DNA of 64,000 nucleotides from Deltaproteobacteria bacterium. Its GTDB lineage: Bacteria > Desulfobacterota > RBG-13-43-22. This document shows positions 54,445 through 62,871 of the stretch, one piece after another (within the stretch, counting starts at the first letter, position 1; the number at the start of each line of letters is the position of its first letter). Where the stretch lies: positions 1 to 64,000 of the forward strand of contig JACQYK010000085.1 of the NCBI GenBank assembly GCA_016208255.1, written 5' to 3'. The translations under genes and the position numbers were made by a program. The notes beneath the pieces are model-generated. The model did no database searches and was not told the DNA's origin. It saw nothing but the letters and a program-made list of their open reading frames with translations.

Positions 54445-55584
54445 TCAGGCCTGCAACTTCCGCCCGATGGTCATGATCTCCGCTTCCTTGGTCCCTTCGT
54501 AAATCTCCAGAATCTTGGCGTCGCGATACCACTTTTGAACGGGATATTCCTCAATGTAACCATAACCGCCATGGAGTTCCACCGCGTAATTGGCGCAGAG
54601 GACAGCGGTCTGGCCGCTGAAAAATTTGGCCATGGCCGATAAATGATAATCCGGGCGGCCCACATCGGCCAACCAGGCGGCTCGGTAAACCAGACCTCTC
54701 AGGGCTTCGATCATGATGGCCATTTCCGTCAATTTTTTCTGAGTCAGCTGGAAGGTCCCCAGGGGAGCCCCGAAAACCGTTCTTTCCTTAACATACCGGA
54801 TGCTGGCTTCCAGACAGGCCTCGCTGAGTCCCAGACCCTGAGCGGCGACCATAATCCGTGTGGTGTCAAAGAAGTGCATCAGCTCCATAAAACCCCGCCC
54901 TTCCCGACCCACCAGGTTGCTTTGGGAAACCCGGACTTCTTCAAAGGCGATCTCAGCCGTATCACTGGAGCGAATCCCCATTTTCCCTTTGATCTTATTG
55001 CGGCTGATTCCCCTGGCATCGGCGGGAACAATGATCAGGCTGAAGCTGTTGTGTTTCTTTTCCTCCGGATTGGTAATGCATTGGGCCACCATGAAATCAC
55101 AAACGGAGCCGTTGGTGATGAACATTTTGTTGCCGTTGATGACATAATCCCCGCCGTCCTTTACCGCGCGGGTCTTATACCCGGCCACATCGGTGCCGGC
55201 GTTGGGCTCGGTATAAGCCCCGGCGGAAACTTTTTCTCCGGAGCAAACCTGGGGCAGGTAGGTTTTCTTCTGTTCTTCGCTTCCATACTGAAGGATAGAT
55301 TCGCAGCCAAAACTGGAGGCTATAATATTCAGTCCTATGCCCATGTCGATTTTGGAGAATTCCTCGGTGATCAGACAGTTCCCAAAGAAACCGACTCCGG
55401 CCCCGCCATATTCTTCCGGGATCCAGGATCCGGTCAGGCCGTTTTCCCCGGCCTTTTTCCGGATCTCGGGAGTGTACTTTTCCTGTTCGTCGCATTCCTG
55501 GGAGACGGGTTTAAATTCGTTAAGGGCAAATTTGTAGGCCATCTCTTTCAACATCTTCTGTTCGTCAGTCAGATCAAAATCCAT
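54445..55584 (-). CDS. Acyl-CoA dehydrogenase
   Basis: A 379-residue FAD enzyme that introduces the 2,3-double bond in an acyl-CoA. The FAD/substrate motifs SAGAYTEPNAGTDVAG and FAPLGTFQLTQKK, and the catalytic glutamate in IYEGTKEAEIM near the C-terminus match short/medium-chain members. Length is normal. ATG follows AAAGGAGGAATAAA, ideal spacing. Substrate specificity is not deducible; it could act on cyclic or branched acyl-CoA made by the CoA-transferases. ETF genes are not in the window. Confidence 0.93.
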   Translation of the reverse strand: MDFDLTDEQKMLKEMAYKFALNEFKPVSQECDEQEKYTPEIRKKAGENGLTGSWIPEEYGGAGVGFFGNCLITEEFSKIDMGIGLNIIASSFGCESILQYGSEEQKKTYLPQVCSGEKVSAGAYTEPNAGTDVAGYKTRAVKDGGDYVINGNKMFITNGSVCDFMVAQCITNPEEKKHNSFSLIIVPADARGISRNKIKGKMGIRSSDTAEIAFEEVRVSQSNLVGREGRGFMELMHFFDTTRIMVAAQGLGLSEACLEASIRYVKERTVFGAPLGTFQLTQKKLTEMAIMIEALRGLVYRAAWLADVGRPDYHLSAMAKFFSGQTAVLCANYAVELHGGYGYIEEYPVQKWYRDAKILEIYEGTKEAEIMTIGRKLQA

Positions 55585-55639
55585 TTTATTCCTCCTTTCA
55601 TGACGGAACCTCCATTGGACAGAAAGTTCCCGTTCTTTA

Positions 55640-55898
55640 AAAAATCATAACACTTTAATCAAATGAAAAAGTAATTGTCTGACAGGATAAACAGGATGTT
55701 AAGATATTTTGCTCAGGCTCCGGAAGACCCTGAGCAACCCCCATCCGCTCCTGGCGGAAACTACTGCTTTTATAAAAGGAATGATTCGGTTTGTGCCTTT
55801 CCCTGCCTGCCCGCAGGTGGAAAGGCATAAAATCAAGAAATCCTGTAAATCCTGTCAAAAATAGCCTTTGAATTTTAATAATCTATATCGATACACAA
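55640..55898. repeat. Repeat family 3, copy 2
   Basis: The gap between acyl-CoA dehydrogenase and amidohydrolase genes contains the same blocks as 51216-51490: AACACTTTAATCAAATGAAAAAG, TTTTGCTCAGGCTCCGGAAG, GATTCGGTTTGTGCCTTTCC, and the end TTTGAATTTTAAT with GATACACAAAAATCT. The interior differs (GACAGGATAAACAGGAT units and GCCTGCCCGCAGG hairpin), indicating modular variation. Confidence 0.75.
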
Positions 55899-55902
55899 AA
55901 AT

Positions 55903-56853
55903 CTATTTCCCGAGTTTCAATACCCTGGCCGCGTTATCAAACATCCATTTCCGGTAAATGGTTTCGTTTTTGGTCAGGTCTCTGGTTTCCTCGATGATGG
56001 TTTTTAGGGGCAAGCCCTGGGTTCCCCAGCCGCTGGCAAAAATAATTTGATCCTGAAGGCCTTTATTCCCGCTTTCGATCAGTTCCGCATAGCCGCTTCC
56101 GGGATTCTTGACATTTTTCGGCCTCTGACAGGAAAGATCGATGCAGATGTTCCTGTGCCTTCTGGCTACGGCCAACAGCTCCGCTATCCAGGGCCAGCCT
56201 CCGAGGCCGGCCACAATAGTCAGTTCAGGGAAATCGCAGGCGATCTCATCCAGGTAGGCCGGACGGCACAGGTCCAAAGGACGATCCGTATACAGGTGCA
56301 GCGCCGTGGTGATACGAGCCGGTATATCCAACTCGACGCATTTGGCGTAAAAGGGGTAGTATTTTTTATGGTTGGAAGGAAGATTTTCCCGGAAACCGGA
56401 AACCACCAGTCCTCTAAAACCCATCTCTTTAACGGTCTGTTCAAAACGCTTGACATTGGGCATCCCCTGATGGGGGCTGCTTCTGAAAAAAGGGAAAAGT
56501 CGACCGGGGTATTCCCGAGTGATGGCCGCCGTATCTTCAACCGAGGCCCACATGCCGGTGGTGCCGATACAGGCCTGGGTGACACCGGCGTCATCCAGCA
56601 TGGCGATGAACTCCTGGTGGGTCATGGTTCTTTCCAGATATTTTTCAGCCACCATGACGGCGACTTCGATATATCCCCTGTCCCGGATGGTCTGATTCAA
56701 TTCTTCCATCGTTAAGTTGAGCATTTCAGCCCACCGATGTCCGAATTGGGCGAAATAGCCCCGATGGACGAATCCGCCTCCGGATTTCAGCAAGGCAATG
56801 GTTTCTTTTTTAACCTCCTCGGTCGGCGAATCACATTCAAAATCGATAATCAT
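55903..56853 (-). CDS. Amidohydrolase_2-fold protein lacking standard metal ligands
   Basis: A 316-residue TIM-barrel protein of the ACMSD-like amidohydrolase_2 family. Recognised blocks are LDEIACDFPELTIVAGLGGWPW and LSCQRPKN. The N-terminal H-x-H metal motif is replaced by IDFECDSP, the His of the usual HxGWPW is Leu, and the terminal GSD motif appears as ASGWGT. Three of the conserved metal-binding or catalytic residues are thus missing, so it may bind without hydrolysing, or catalyse a metal-free reaction. ATG follows AAAGGAGGGAATA. Similar to the 59664 protein. Confidence 0.75.
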   Translation of the reverse strand: MIIDFECDSPTEEVKKETIALLKSGGGFVHRGYFAQFGHRWAEMLNLTMEELNQTIRDRGYIEVAVMVAEKYLERTMTHQEFIAMLDDAGVTQACIGTTGMWASVEDTAAITREYPGRLFPFFRSSPHQGMPNVKRFEQTVKEMGFRGLVVSGFRENLPSNHKKYYPFYAKCVELDIPARITTALHLYTDRPLDLCRPAYLDEIACDFPELTIVAGLGGWPWIAELLAVARRHRNICIDLSCQRPKNVKNPGSGYAELIESGNKGLQDQIIFASGWGTQGLPLKTIIEETRDLTKNETIYRKWMFDNAARVLKLGK

Positions 56854-57028
56854 TATTCCCTCCTTTATTTAAGATAGGCCCATTTTATAAATAGTACCGT
56901 TTTCCTTAGCCCGTTATAGTACGAAAAACTGAATGGAGTCTATTATGATTATCCATCTTTATTAGTCCATGCAAGAGATATTTTAATAAAAAAATTGACT
57001 TGACAAAATTTCATGTTTCAGATGTCCT

Positions 57029-57066
57029 AAAAAAGGGATAGCACTGAAAAGTGCCTCCCTTTTTTT
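57029..57066 (+). terminator. Strong hairpin with T-run in a divergent intergenic region
   Basis: AAAAAAGGG ... CCCTTTTTTT with GCACT-GAAA-AGTGC at the tip forms a bidirectional terminator-like stem. It lies between divergent genes (56853 and 57151), where no gene ends. It may act as a leader terminator for the carboxyltransferase gene or be a repeat. The position 85 bases before the start favours attenuation. Confidence 0.5.
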
Positions 57067-57150
57067 AACCAGTATACTATCGAGTGTTTGCCGGCTGCAG
57101 GCCTTTAAAGCGCTCTACAGGGTACCATTAAACTATTGGAGGCCTATATC

Positions 57151-58704
57151 ATGAGTTGGCTGGATGATGTTGAAGAATTGAGACGCCGTCAGGAGATCGC
57201 CAGACAAATGGGGGGGCCTGAACGGGTGGCCAGACAGCATGCCAAAGGAAGGCTGACGATTCGAGAGCGTCTCGACCTGCTCTTTGACCAAAGCTCCTTT
57301 CAGGAAATCGGGACACTGGCCGGTAAGGCGGTCTATGGTGATGATGGAAGTCTGCAGTCCTTCACCCCGAGCAGCGTCGTTATGGGCTATGGACGCATCG
57401 ATGGGCAAACCGCCTGTGCTTTTGGAAATGATTTTACCGTCAAAGGGGGTTCCAGCGACGAAAATGCTGGGAACAAGGCTGAATTCCTGATGAGGATGGC
57501 CAAAGAGCGATTAATGCCCCTGGTCTGTTTGTATGACGGAGCGGGAGGAAGTGTATCCGAAGGGGGAGATTATACGATTGTCCCGGTGAATTTTGGCTGG
57601 GCGACCCTGACCGAGTTGATGGGACTGGTGCCGGTCGTCGCCGCCAATTTAGGTACTTCCGCCGGATGGATTGCCGTGCAGGCCGCCTTCTCCCATTGGA
57701 ATGTGATGACCAAAAACAGTGAACTTTTTGTAGCCGGACCGCCGCTGGTGGAACGCGGTCTGTTCCAATCCATTACCAAGGAAGCTTTGGGAAACTACCG
57801 GGTTCACGCCTACCAGAGCGGGGTCATCGACAATGTGGCCGAGGATGAACAGGATGCCATTCGTCAGATCAAGCGGTTTCTGAGTTATTTACCCTCCAAT
57901 GTCTGGCAGCAGCCCCCAAGAATCGAAACGGAAGACGATCCCAACCGGCGGGACGAGGAATTAATTTCTATCATTCCCGAAGACATCAGAAAGATTTATG
58001 ATATCCGCAAACTCCTCCGGCATATCCTAGACCAAGACTCCCTGTTTGAATATGCCCCTTACTACGGGCGAGCCGTTGTCACCGGCCTGGCCCGTCTGAA
58101 CGGCTATCCGGTGGCGATTATCAGTAATGACTGCCAACACCTGGGAGGAGCCCAAGACGCGCCGGCAGCGGAGAAGATGCTCAAGTTCATCGATCTGGCG
58201 GATACTTTTCATCTGCCGATTATCTATCTGATGGATGCTCCGGGCTACATGATCGGTCTGGACTCGGAAAAAACAGGCCCCGAGCGCAAGGCCGTCAGGG
58301 TCCATGCCGCCATGCACCAGGCGACTACGCCCTGGGTATCCGTCCTGCTGAGACGATCCTTCGGGGTGGCCGGTGCCGGTCACGGGCAGTATAACCATCT
58401 GAATCTCCGCTTTGCCTGGCCCTCCGGCCGCTGGGGTTCACTCCCGATTGCCGGTGGGGCCATGGCTGAGTTTCGCGGCGAGATTGAAGCGGCCTCGGAC
58501 CCGGAAGCGAAAAGGATTGAAATCGAAAAACGTTTGGCCGACCTGGGTTCCCCCCTGCGGACGGCCAATCATTTTTCTTTAATGGGTGTGGAAGAGATTA
58601 TTGATCCCCGGGATACCAGGCCCATCCTCTGCGAATTCGCCAGGCAGGCCCAGGCGGTGACCGCCACCCAGCTTGGGCCGAAATATCGAATGATGAGACC
58701 TTAG
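57151..58704 (+). CDS. Acyl-CoA carboxylase carboxyltransferase subunit
   Basis: A 517-residue carboxyltransferase of the PccB/MmdA/GcdA type, with the two crotonase-like halves (RHAKGRLTIRERLD-like HAKGRLTIRERLDLLFD near the start, GGSVSEGGDYTIV region in the first half, and LMDAPGYMIGLDSEKTGPERK in the second). It takes carboxyl from carboxybiotin to or from an acyl-CoA; direction depends on partner subunits. Start is ATG 57151 after TTGGAGG, not the upstream frame at 57136. No biotin carboxylase, BCCP or Na-pump gene is present in the window. A glutaconyl-CoA or methylmalonyl-CoA decarboxylase is possible. Confidence 0.88.
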   Translation: MSWLDDVEELRRRQEIARQMGGPERVARQHAKGRLTIRERLDLLFDQSSFQEIGTLAGKAVYGDDGSLQSFTPSSVVMGYGRIDGQTACAFGNDFTVKGGSSDENAGNKAEFLMRMAKERLMPLVCLYDGAGGSVSEGGDYTIVPVNFGWATLTELMGLVPVVAANLGTSAGWIAVQAAFSHWNVMTKNSELFVAGPPLVERGLFQSITKEALGNYRVHAYQSGVIDNVAEDEQDAIRQIKRFLSYLPSNVWQQPPRIETEDDPNRRDEELISIIPEDIRKIYDIRKLLRHILDQDSLFEYAPYYGRAVVTGLARLNGYPVAIISNDCQHLGGAQDAPAAEKMLKFIDLADTFHLPIIYLMDAPGYMIGLDSEKTGPERKAVRVHAAMHQATTPWVSVLLRRSFGVAGAGHGQYNHLNLRFAWPSGRWGSLPIAGGAMAEFRGEIEAASDPEAKRIEIEKRLADLGSPLRTANHFSLMGVEEIIDPRDTRPILCEFARQAQAVTATQLGPKYRMMRP

Positions 58705-58783
58705 GGGACCCGGCGCCGGCAACCGGGACGGGCCAGGACGGAGAACCCATCCCGGGATTTAAAAAAAGACCGTTTCTGCCGCC

Positions 58784-59590
58784 TTAGACCATGCTGAATC
58801 CACCGCTGACGCTGATGGTCTGACCGGTGATATGTCTGGATACATCGGACGATAGAAAAACGCACATCCGGGCCAGATCGATCGGTTCCCCCAGGCGGCG
58901 GATCGGATAAACCTTCAACATGGCCTCCATTCTCTTCTTGAAATCCTCGTCCCCCATTTTGTTTTTCAGTTTCTCCCGACTGGCCAGGATCCTTTCCGTA
59001 TCGGTCGCCCCGGCCGAGACCGCGTTGACGTTTATATTAAATTTCCCTACTTCCCTGGCTAAAGCCTTTTGGAAAGCAACGATGCCCCCCTTGGCCGCCG
59101 AATAGGCCGCCATAAAGGCCTCCCCGGTCCTTCCGGCATCGGAAATCATATTGACTATCTTCCCGTATTGATTCTTTATCATGCCCGGAAGCACCGCTCT
59201 GGTACAATTGAAAACCCCATACAGACAAAGATTCACCGTATAATCCCAATCTTCCTTTTCCGTTTCGTAAAAGGGTCGAGGGGTTTTTCCGGCTTCCCAA
59301 TGCACACCCCGGCCGGCATTGTTGATGAGAATATCCACCCGGCCGAACTCCTCGATTACTTTCTTATACAGGTCATTCACTTCGTCCTGGTTGTCCACAC
59401 CCGCCTTTATAGCCAAGGCCTTCACTCCCAGCGCCCTGGCTTCTTCCGCTGTCTTCTCAGCCACGGACTGATTGATGTCATTGACCACCACGTTGGCCCC
59501 TTCAGCGGCCAGGGTCAAAACACTGACACGACCGATCCCTAATCCCGATCCGGTCACGATGGCCACTTTTCCTTTTAAAAATAAATCCAT
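58784..59590 (-). CDS. SDR-family oxidoreductase (FabG-like)
   Basis: A 268-residue classical SDR from ATG 59590 (GGAGATGAG just before). TGSGLGIG (13-20), NNAG (90-93), catalytic Ser150 and the Tyr163/Lys167 pair in YSAAK are all intact. It resembles 3-hydroxyacyl-CoA or cyclic alcohol dehydrogenases. The longer frame starting at 59695 runs over a repeat end and lacks a ribosome binding site. It lies between the carboxyltransferase gene (convergent) and the second amidohydrolase-fold gene, and is co-oriented with the latter. Confidence 0.88.
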   Translation of the reverse strand: MDLFLKGKVAIVTGSGLGIGRVSVLTLAAEGANVVVNDINQSVAEKTAEEARALGVKALAIKAGVDNQDEVNDLYKKVIEEFGRVDILINNAGRGVHWEAGKTPRPFYETEKEDWDYTVNLCLYGVFNCTRAVLPGMIKNQYGKIVNMISDAGRTGEAFMAAYSAAKGGIVAFQKALAREVGKFNINVNAVSAGATDTERILASREKLKNKMGDEDFKKRMEAMLKVYPIRRLGEPIDLARMCVFLSSDVSRHITGQTISVSGGFSMV

Positions 59591-59624
59591 AGTCTCATCT
59601 CCCATTGAAAGAATTATCTGATAA

Positions 59625-59665
59625 AAGAATTGGATTTTCAAAAAACTAAATTGATACGAGTTTTT
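59625..59665. repeat. Repeat family 3, end fragment
   Basis: GGATTTTCAAAAAACTAAATT then GATACGAGTTTTTATAA matches the right ends of the copies at 51216 and 55640. It is next to the amidohydrolase stop; only the end is present. Confidence 0.5.
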
Positions 59666-60512
59666 ATAACTTGAAAATCCGTTTGGCATTTCCATAGAGG
59701 ATTTTTTCCAGGGAATCCTCTCTTAAACCCATTTCGGCCATCTGTTCGAGATAGCGCTTCCAGGAGAGACCGTTGGAGCCAAAAAGGACTTTCTCGGCCC
59801 CGACCCTTGATTTCATGAAATTGGCCAGGGAGGGGTGGAAGTAGCGGGGCAGCCAGGCGCTGAAACTGAGATAAACATTAGGCCACTTGGTGGCGCAGGA
59901 GATCATTTCATCCACCCAGGGATATCCGGTATGGGTTCCGATCAGGGTCAGATCGGGAAAATCGGTGGCGATCCGGTCCAGGTACATCGGGCGGCCGTGT
60001 TCGCTGGGCATGGCTTCAAGAACGTGTCCGGTCTGCATGGAAACCGGAAGCGCCAATTCCTCACACTTGGCATAAAGGGGGTACATTTTGCGGTGATCCA
60101 GGGGAAGATCGTAGCCGTAAATATGAATATACACTCCTTTATATTGGCGCTCCCGGACATCCGCTTCTAGTTTCACCAGGCTTTCCCTGATCCTGAAAGG
60201 GTCGTAATCGGCCAGACCAAAGAGTCTTCCCGGGTAGGAGAGGGTCATTTCATCGATGATCCCGGTCATGTCGATAGCAAATCGGGTCTGCCGGCGGTAA
60301 GACCAGGCTAGGAGATCGGTGGCCAGCCCGGTTTCGATGCCCGCCTCATCCATCGCTTTAATAATGTCCTCGGCCGTAGGATATCCCTCCCCCCAGGAAG
60401 CCTCGACCGCGCATTTTAACTCCCCCGGGGAATTAGTGGCCTTGGCCCAGCTCTGTTTCCATTCCTGAAGAAGAAGAGGGAAAAGGGTATCGATTGCTTT
60501 AAATTTCGCCAT
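59664..60512 (-). CDS. Amidohydrolase_2-fold protein, partial loss of metal ligands
   Basis: A 282-residue amidohydrolase_2 family member with YLDRIATDFPDLTLIGTHTGYPWVDEM (His retained) and QTGHVLEAM, but IDTLFPLL replaces the N-terminal H-x-H motif and FGSNGLSW has Asn for the usual catalytic Asp. ATG follows AAGGGAGGAACAGCC. Its nearest relative in the window is the 55903 protein. It could be a decarboxylase-like enzyme with an altered metal site, or a non-catalytic ligand-binding protein. It sits upstream of an SDR on the same strand and may form one transcription unit with it. Confidence 0.78.
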   Translation of the reverse strand: MAKFKAIDTLFPLLLQEWKQSWAKATNSPGELKCAVEASWGEGYPTAEDIIKAMDEAGIETGLATDLLAWSYRRQTRFAIDMTGIIDEMTLSYPGRLFGLADYDPFRIRESLVKLEADVRERQYKGVYIHIYGYDLPLDHRKMYPLYAKCEELALPVSMQTGHVLEAMPSEHGRPMYLDRIATDFPDLTLIGTHTGYPWVDEMISCATKWPNVYLSFSAWLPRYFHPSLANFMKSRVGAEKVLFGSNGLSWKRYLEQMAEMGLREDSLEKILYGNAKRIFKL

Positions 60513-60780
60513 TGGCTGTTCCTCCCTTGTTTAAATAATGAATGATGGTTTTTATGCTTTTTGATATACCTAAACTACTAAAATGAAGGCCACCCGTCAA
60601 TAGAAAGTTAGGGAACGAGATATCCAGGGATATCAAACCAGTTATCGCCAAGCCTGCCCCGGACTCGATCCGGGGGCGAACCCGGTTTTAACGCCCGAAG
60701 GGCCTGACAATTAGGAGGAAGACAAATCGTCTTCCTCATATCCCGCCTTTGTCCGGGCAAAAAAGGATATGGAGAATTCG

Positions 60781-61206
60781 ATGAAATACGATATAACCTG
60801 TGTTGGGCTTACTATTTTGGATATCGATTATTTCATGCCAAGCTTGGAAGAGGCCAGGGAAGTTGCCGGTACCAACAACCCCCAGGAGACGGCCAGGTAT
60901 TTCATAGGCCTCGGGACAGGCGCCTATATTCTCAAGATGGGGGCCAAAGGATCACTCCTGGTTACCAGAGAAAAGCAGATCCCTGTTCCCGCCTTTGCGG
61001 TTAAGGCCTACGATACCACCGGCTGCGGTGATGCTTACTGTGGCGGTTTTATCGCGGCCCTGGCCAAAGGACGGGACCTTGAAATCTCTTGCCGCTTCGC
61101 CAGCGCCACGGCAGCCCTGGTCGCTACCGGGTTAGGCAGTGACTCCGGGGTGATTGATTTTGCTGAAACCGAAAAAGCGATGACGACGTTGTCGACGCTT
61201 TTATAA
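60781..61206 (+). pseudogene. PfkB-family carbohydrate kinase, internally deleted
   Basis: The 141-residue frame begins like a ribokinase (KYDITCVGLTILDI, the start of the first strand) and then jumps directly to the mid-domain block DYFMPSLEEAREVAG and on to the intact C-terminal signature AYDTTGCGDAYCGGFIAAL with the catalytic Asp. About 150 residues that carry the lid and much of the sugar-binding site are missing compared with the usual 300-320. GCGD replaces the GAGD anion hole motif. The deletion is in frame and the start has GGAG before it, so a short protein may be made, but kinase activity is unlikely. Confidence 0.7.
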
Positions 61207-61223
61207 GCAAAGGAGGGGTTGCG

Positions 61224-61889
61224 ATGGGGCCTTATACCCTATATCAAGAAAAAATAATCGAATGCACCAGATGGCTCTCTCTGAACGGATTCTTTGGATC
61301 CCTGAGAGGCACCGGCGGTAATGTATCCATGCGGGTGCCGGGGGAGGAGGCTTTCATCGTTACTCCCTCCACTTTGCCTTATGATCAGCTCACTTTGGAG
61401 GAAATGTGCGTTCTGGATTTTAACAAAAAACGGATTGAAGGGAAACGCAAACCGTCTGTGGAGTCCGGACTTCACTTGAAGGTCTACCAATGTCGGCCCG
61501 ATGTCAATGCCGTGATCCATTCTCATCAGAATTACGCCAGTGTGTTTGCCGTGTTGAATAAGCCGATTCCTTCCCTTTTTGACGAGGTGTCCCTGCACCT
61601 CGGCCCTGTTATCGACGTCATCCCTTATGCCCTTTCCGGAAGCCCTGAACTGACAGCCAACATCGGTGAGAAGCTGGACAACGGCTGTCATGGCTACCTG
61701 TTGCAGAACCACGGCGCCTTGACCCTGGGATCGACTCTGGAGGAGGCCTGGCTTAATGTGGAGCTTTTGGAAAAAATCGCTAAAATTTATCTCGGCGCCC
61801 TCTCCACCGGGGGGCAACCCACCCTGCTTCCGGATGATACCGTAAATTTATTGAAAGAATTACGCAAAAAGAAATTAAAAAAAGCCTGA
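61224..61889 (+). CDS. Class II aldolase/adducin family protein
   Basis: A 221-residue aldolase of the L-fuculose-phosphate/ribulose-phosphate type. The zinc ligands are in VIHSHQNYASVF (two His) and the later LQNHGALTLG (third His); the Glu region is SLFDEVSLHLGP. GTGGNVSMRVPG near residue 27 is the phosphate-binding block. It cleaves a sugar phosphate or epimerises at C4. The shortened kinase gene 18 bases upstream suggests an original sugar-phosphate pathway. ATG follows AAAGGAGGGG. The substrate sugar is not known. Confidence 0.88.
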   Translation: MGPYTLYQEKIIECTRWLSLNGFFGSLRGTGGNVSMRVPGEEAFIVTPSTLPYDQLTLEEMCVLDFNKKRIEGKRKPSVESGLHLKVYQCRPDVNAVIHSHQNYASVFAVLNKPIPSLFDEVSLHLGPVIDVIPYALSGSPELTANIGEKLDNGCHGYLLQNHGALTLGSTLEEAWLNVELLEKIAKIYLGALSTGGQPTLLPDDTVNLLKELRKKKLKKA

Positions 61890-61922
61890 TCTTACAAAAA
61901 AAGGCCCAAAGTCATAAATTGC

Positions 61923-62189
61923 TTAATTCTCTTTATTCGCCACGATATATTCGGCCATGGTTTTTACAGAGGTGAATATCTTACGCATTTCTTTTGGGTT
62001 TTCGATGGTAAGGCCGTAATTTTTTTCCAAATGCATGAAAAGCTCCATCGCGTCAATAGAATCAAGCCCCAACCCGTCTCCGAAAAGAGGTGCTTCCGTT
62101 TCAATGTCTTCCGGTGTAAGTTCAAAAAGGTTCAACAGGGTTATGATCTCTTCCTTCAATTTGAGAATCAGTTCCTCCATGATTTTCAT
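61923..62189 (-). CDS. Acyl carrier protein
   Basis: An 88-residue acidic carrier protein with the phosphopantetheine attachment serine in GLDSIDAMEL. The start is ATG 62189 or 62180; both follow AAAGGAAA. It differs from the housekeeping AcpP in having LFGDGLGLDSIDAME, a pattern of carriers used in special fatty-acid or polyketide synthesis or in catabolism. No ketosynthase or transferase genes adjoin; the nearest is the class II aldolase on the opposite strand. The role is unresolved. Confidence 0.85.
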   Translation of the reverse strand: MKIMEELILKLKEEIITLLNLFELTPEDIETEAPLFGDGLGLDSIDAMELFMHLEKNYGLTIENPKEMRKIFTSVKTMAEYIVANKEN

Positions 62190-62224
62190 TTTCCTTTAAA
62201 TAGTTTTTCCAATTTCAAAGGTTA

Positions 62225-62368
62225 AAATTTGATGAGTTCGTAAAAAGTCGTCATTCCCGCGCAGGCGGGAATCCAGGCAATACTTAACTAACTAAAATCA
62301 CTGGATTCCCGTTTCCACGGGAATGACGAAAATTAGGGTTTGGCGACTTTTTACGAGTCATCAAATTT
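62225..62368. repeat. Repeat family 2 (CATTCC type) full-length copy, 144 bp
   Basis: Terminal inverted repeats AAATTTGATGAGTTCGTAAA (62225) and the complement ending AGTCATCAAATTT bound the element. Sub-terminal GTCATTCCCGC-GCGGGAAT and ATTCCCGT-ACGGGAATGAC form hairpins. The interior has CTGGATTCCCG. Shorter relatives occur at 32543-32630 and 35419-35520, with end sequence also in the 10994 cluster. Confidence 0.8.
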
Positions 62369-62500
62369 AACACATTCCTTAAATTTTTGAAATCATTTTA
62401 TCCGGCCTCCTGCTCAACCAGCAACCGAAAGGATTCGTAAGAGAAAAGAAATGGTTGACTAAGGAGGGTCGGAGACAGTACTCTTATTAAGGTCATAGTA

Positions 62501-62795
62501 CTAATCAAATCTATTTGAAATTGTTAAAAGGTCCAAGGGGGTCTTATTTTTGGGGATTGTCCAAAGGGTAACTCGTTGCCCTATCCCGGCCCAAAAGCTA
62601 AGTTTATTAGGAGCAGGGCATTCACCCAAGCCTGTTTCCGGCTATGGTGTAGGCCTGACTCTGCAATAATTAAAGTATTGGGCCCGGCAAAGAAGCATAT
62701 GGCGTTAGGGTGGACAACCCCAAAAATAAGACCCCCTTGGACCTGATTGTCAAAAGTTAGAGATAAATTCTCAGACTTATGATTTTAGAATCTAA
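62501..62795. repeat. Palindromic element family 1, copy D (best copy)
   Basis: Ends start GGTCCAAGGGGG at 62530 and end CCCCCTTGGACC at 62743; about 33 bases at each side (into GGGGATTGTCC / GGACAACCCC) are inverted with one mismatch. The 214-base core contains the conserved hairpin (GCAGGGCATTCACC ... GGTGTAGGCCTG). Outer flanks CTAATCAAAT, CTATTTGAAATT on the left and GAGATAAATTCTCAGACTT plus ATGATTTTAGAATCTAA on the right agree with copies A and C. The remaining parts of the 682-base gap 62190-62871 contain family 2 and nothing else. Confidence 0.85.
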
Positions 62796-62871
62796 TCAAT
62801 GGGGGCTCAGACTAAGATCAAAGTGCAAAACCCGCTTTCGAAAAATAGGTCCCCCATAGGGCACGGATGTC

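Noticed and set aside
54077..54532. A 151-codon open frame on the minus strand between the sigma54 regulator and acyl-CoA dehydrogenase
   Set aside because: It runs over several GC-rich palindromes and has no protein-like composition, so it is an artefact of repeats.
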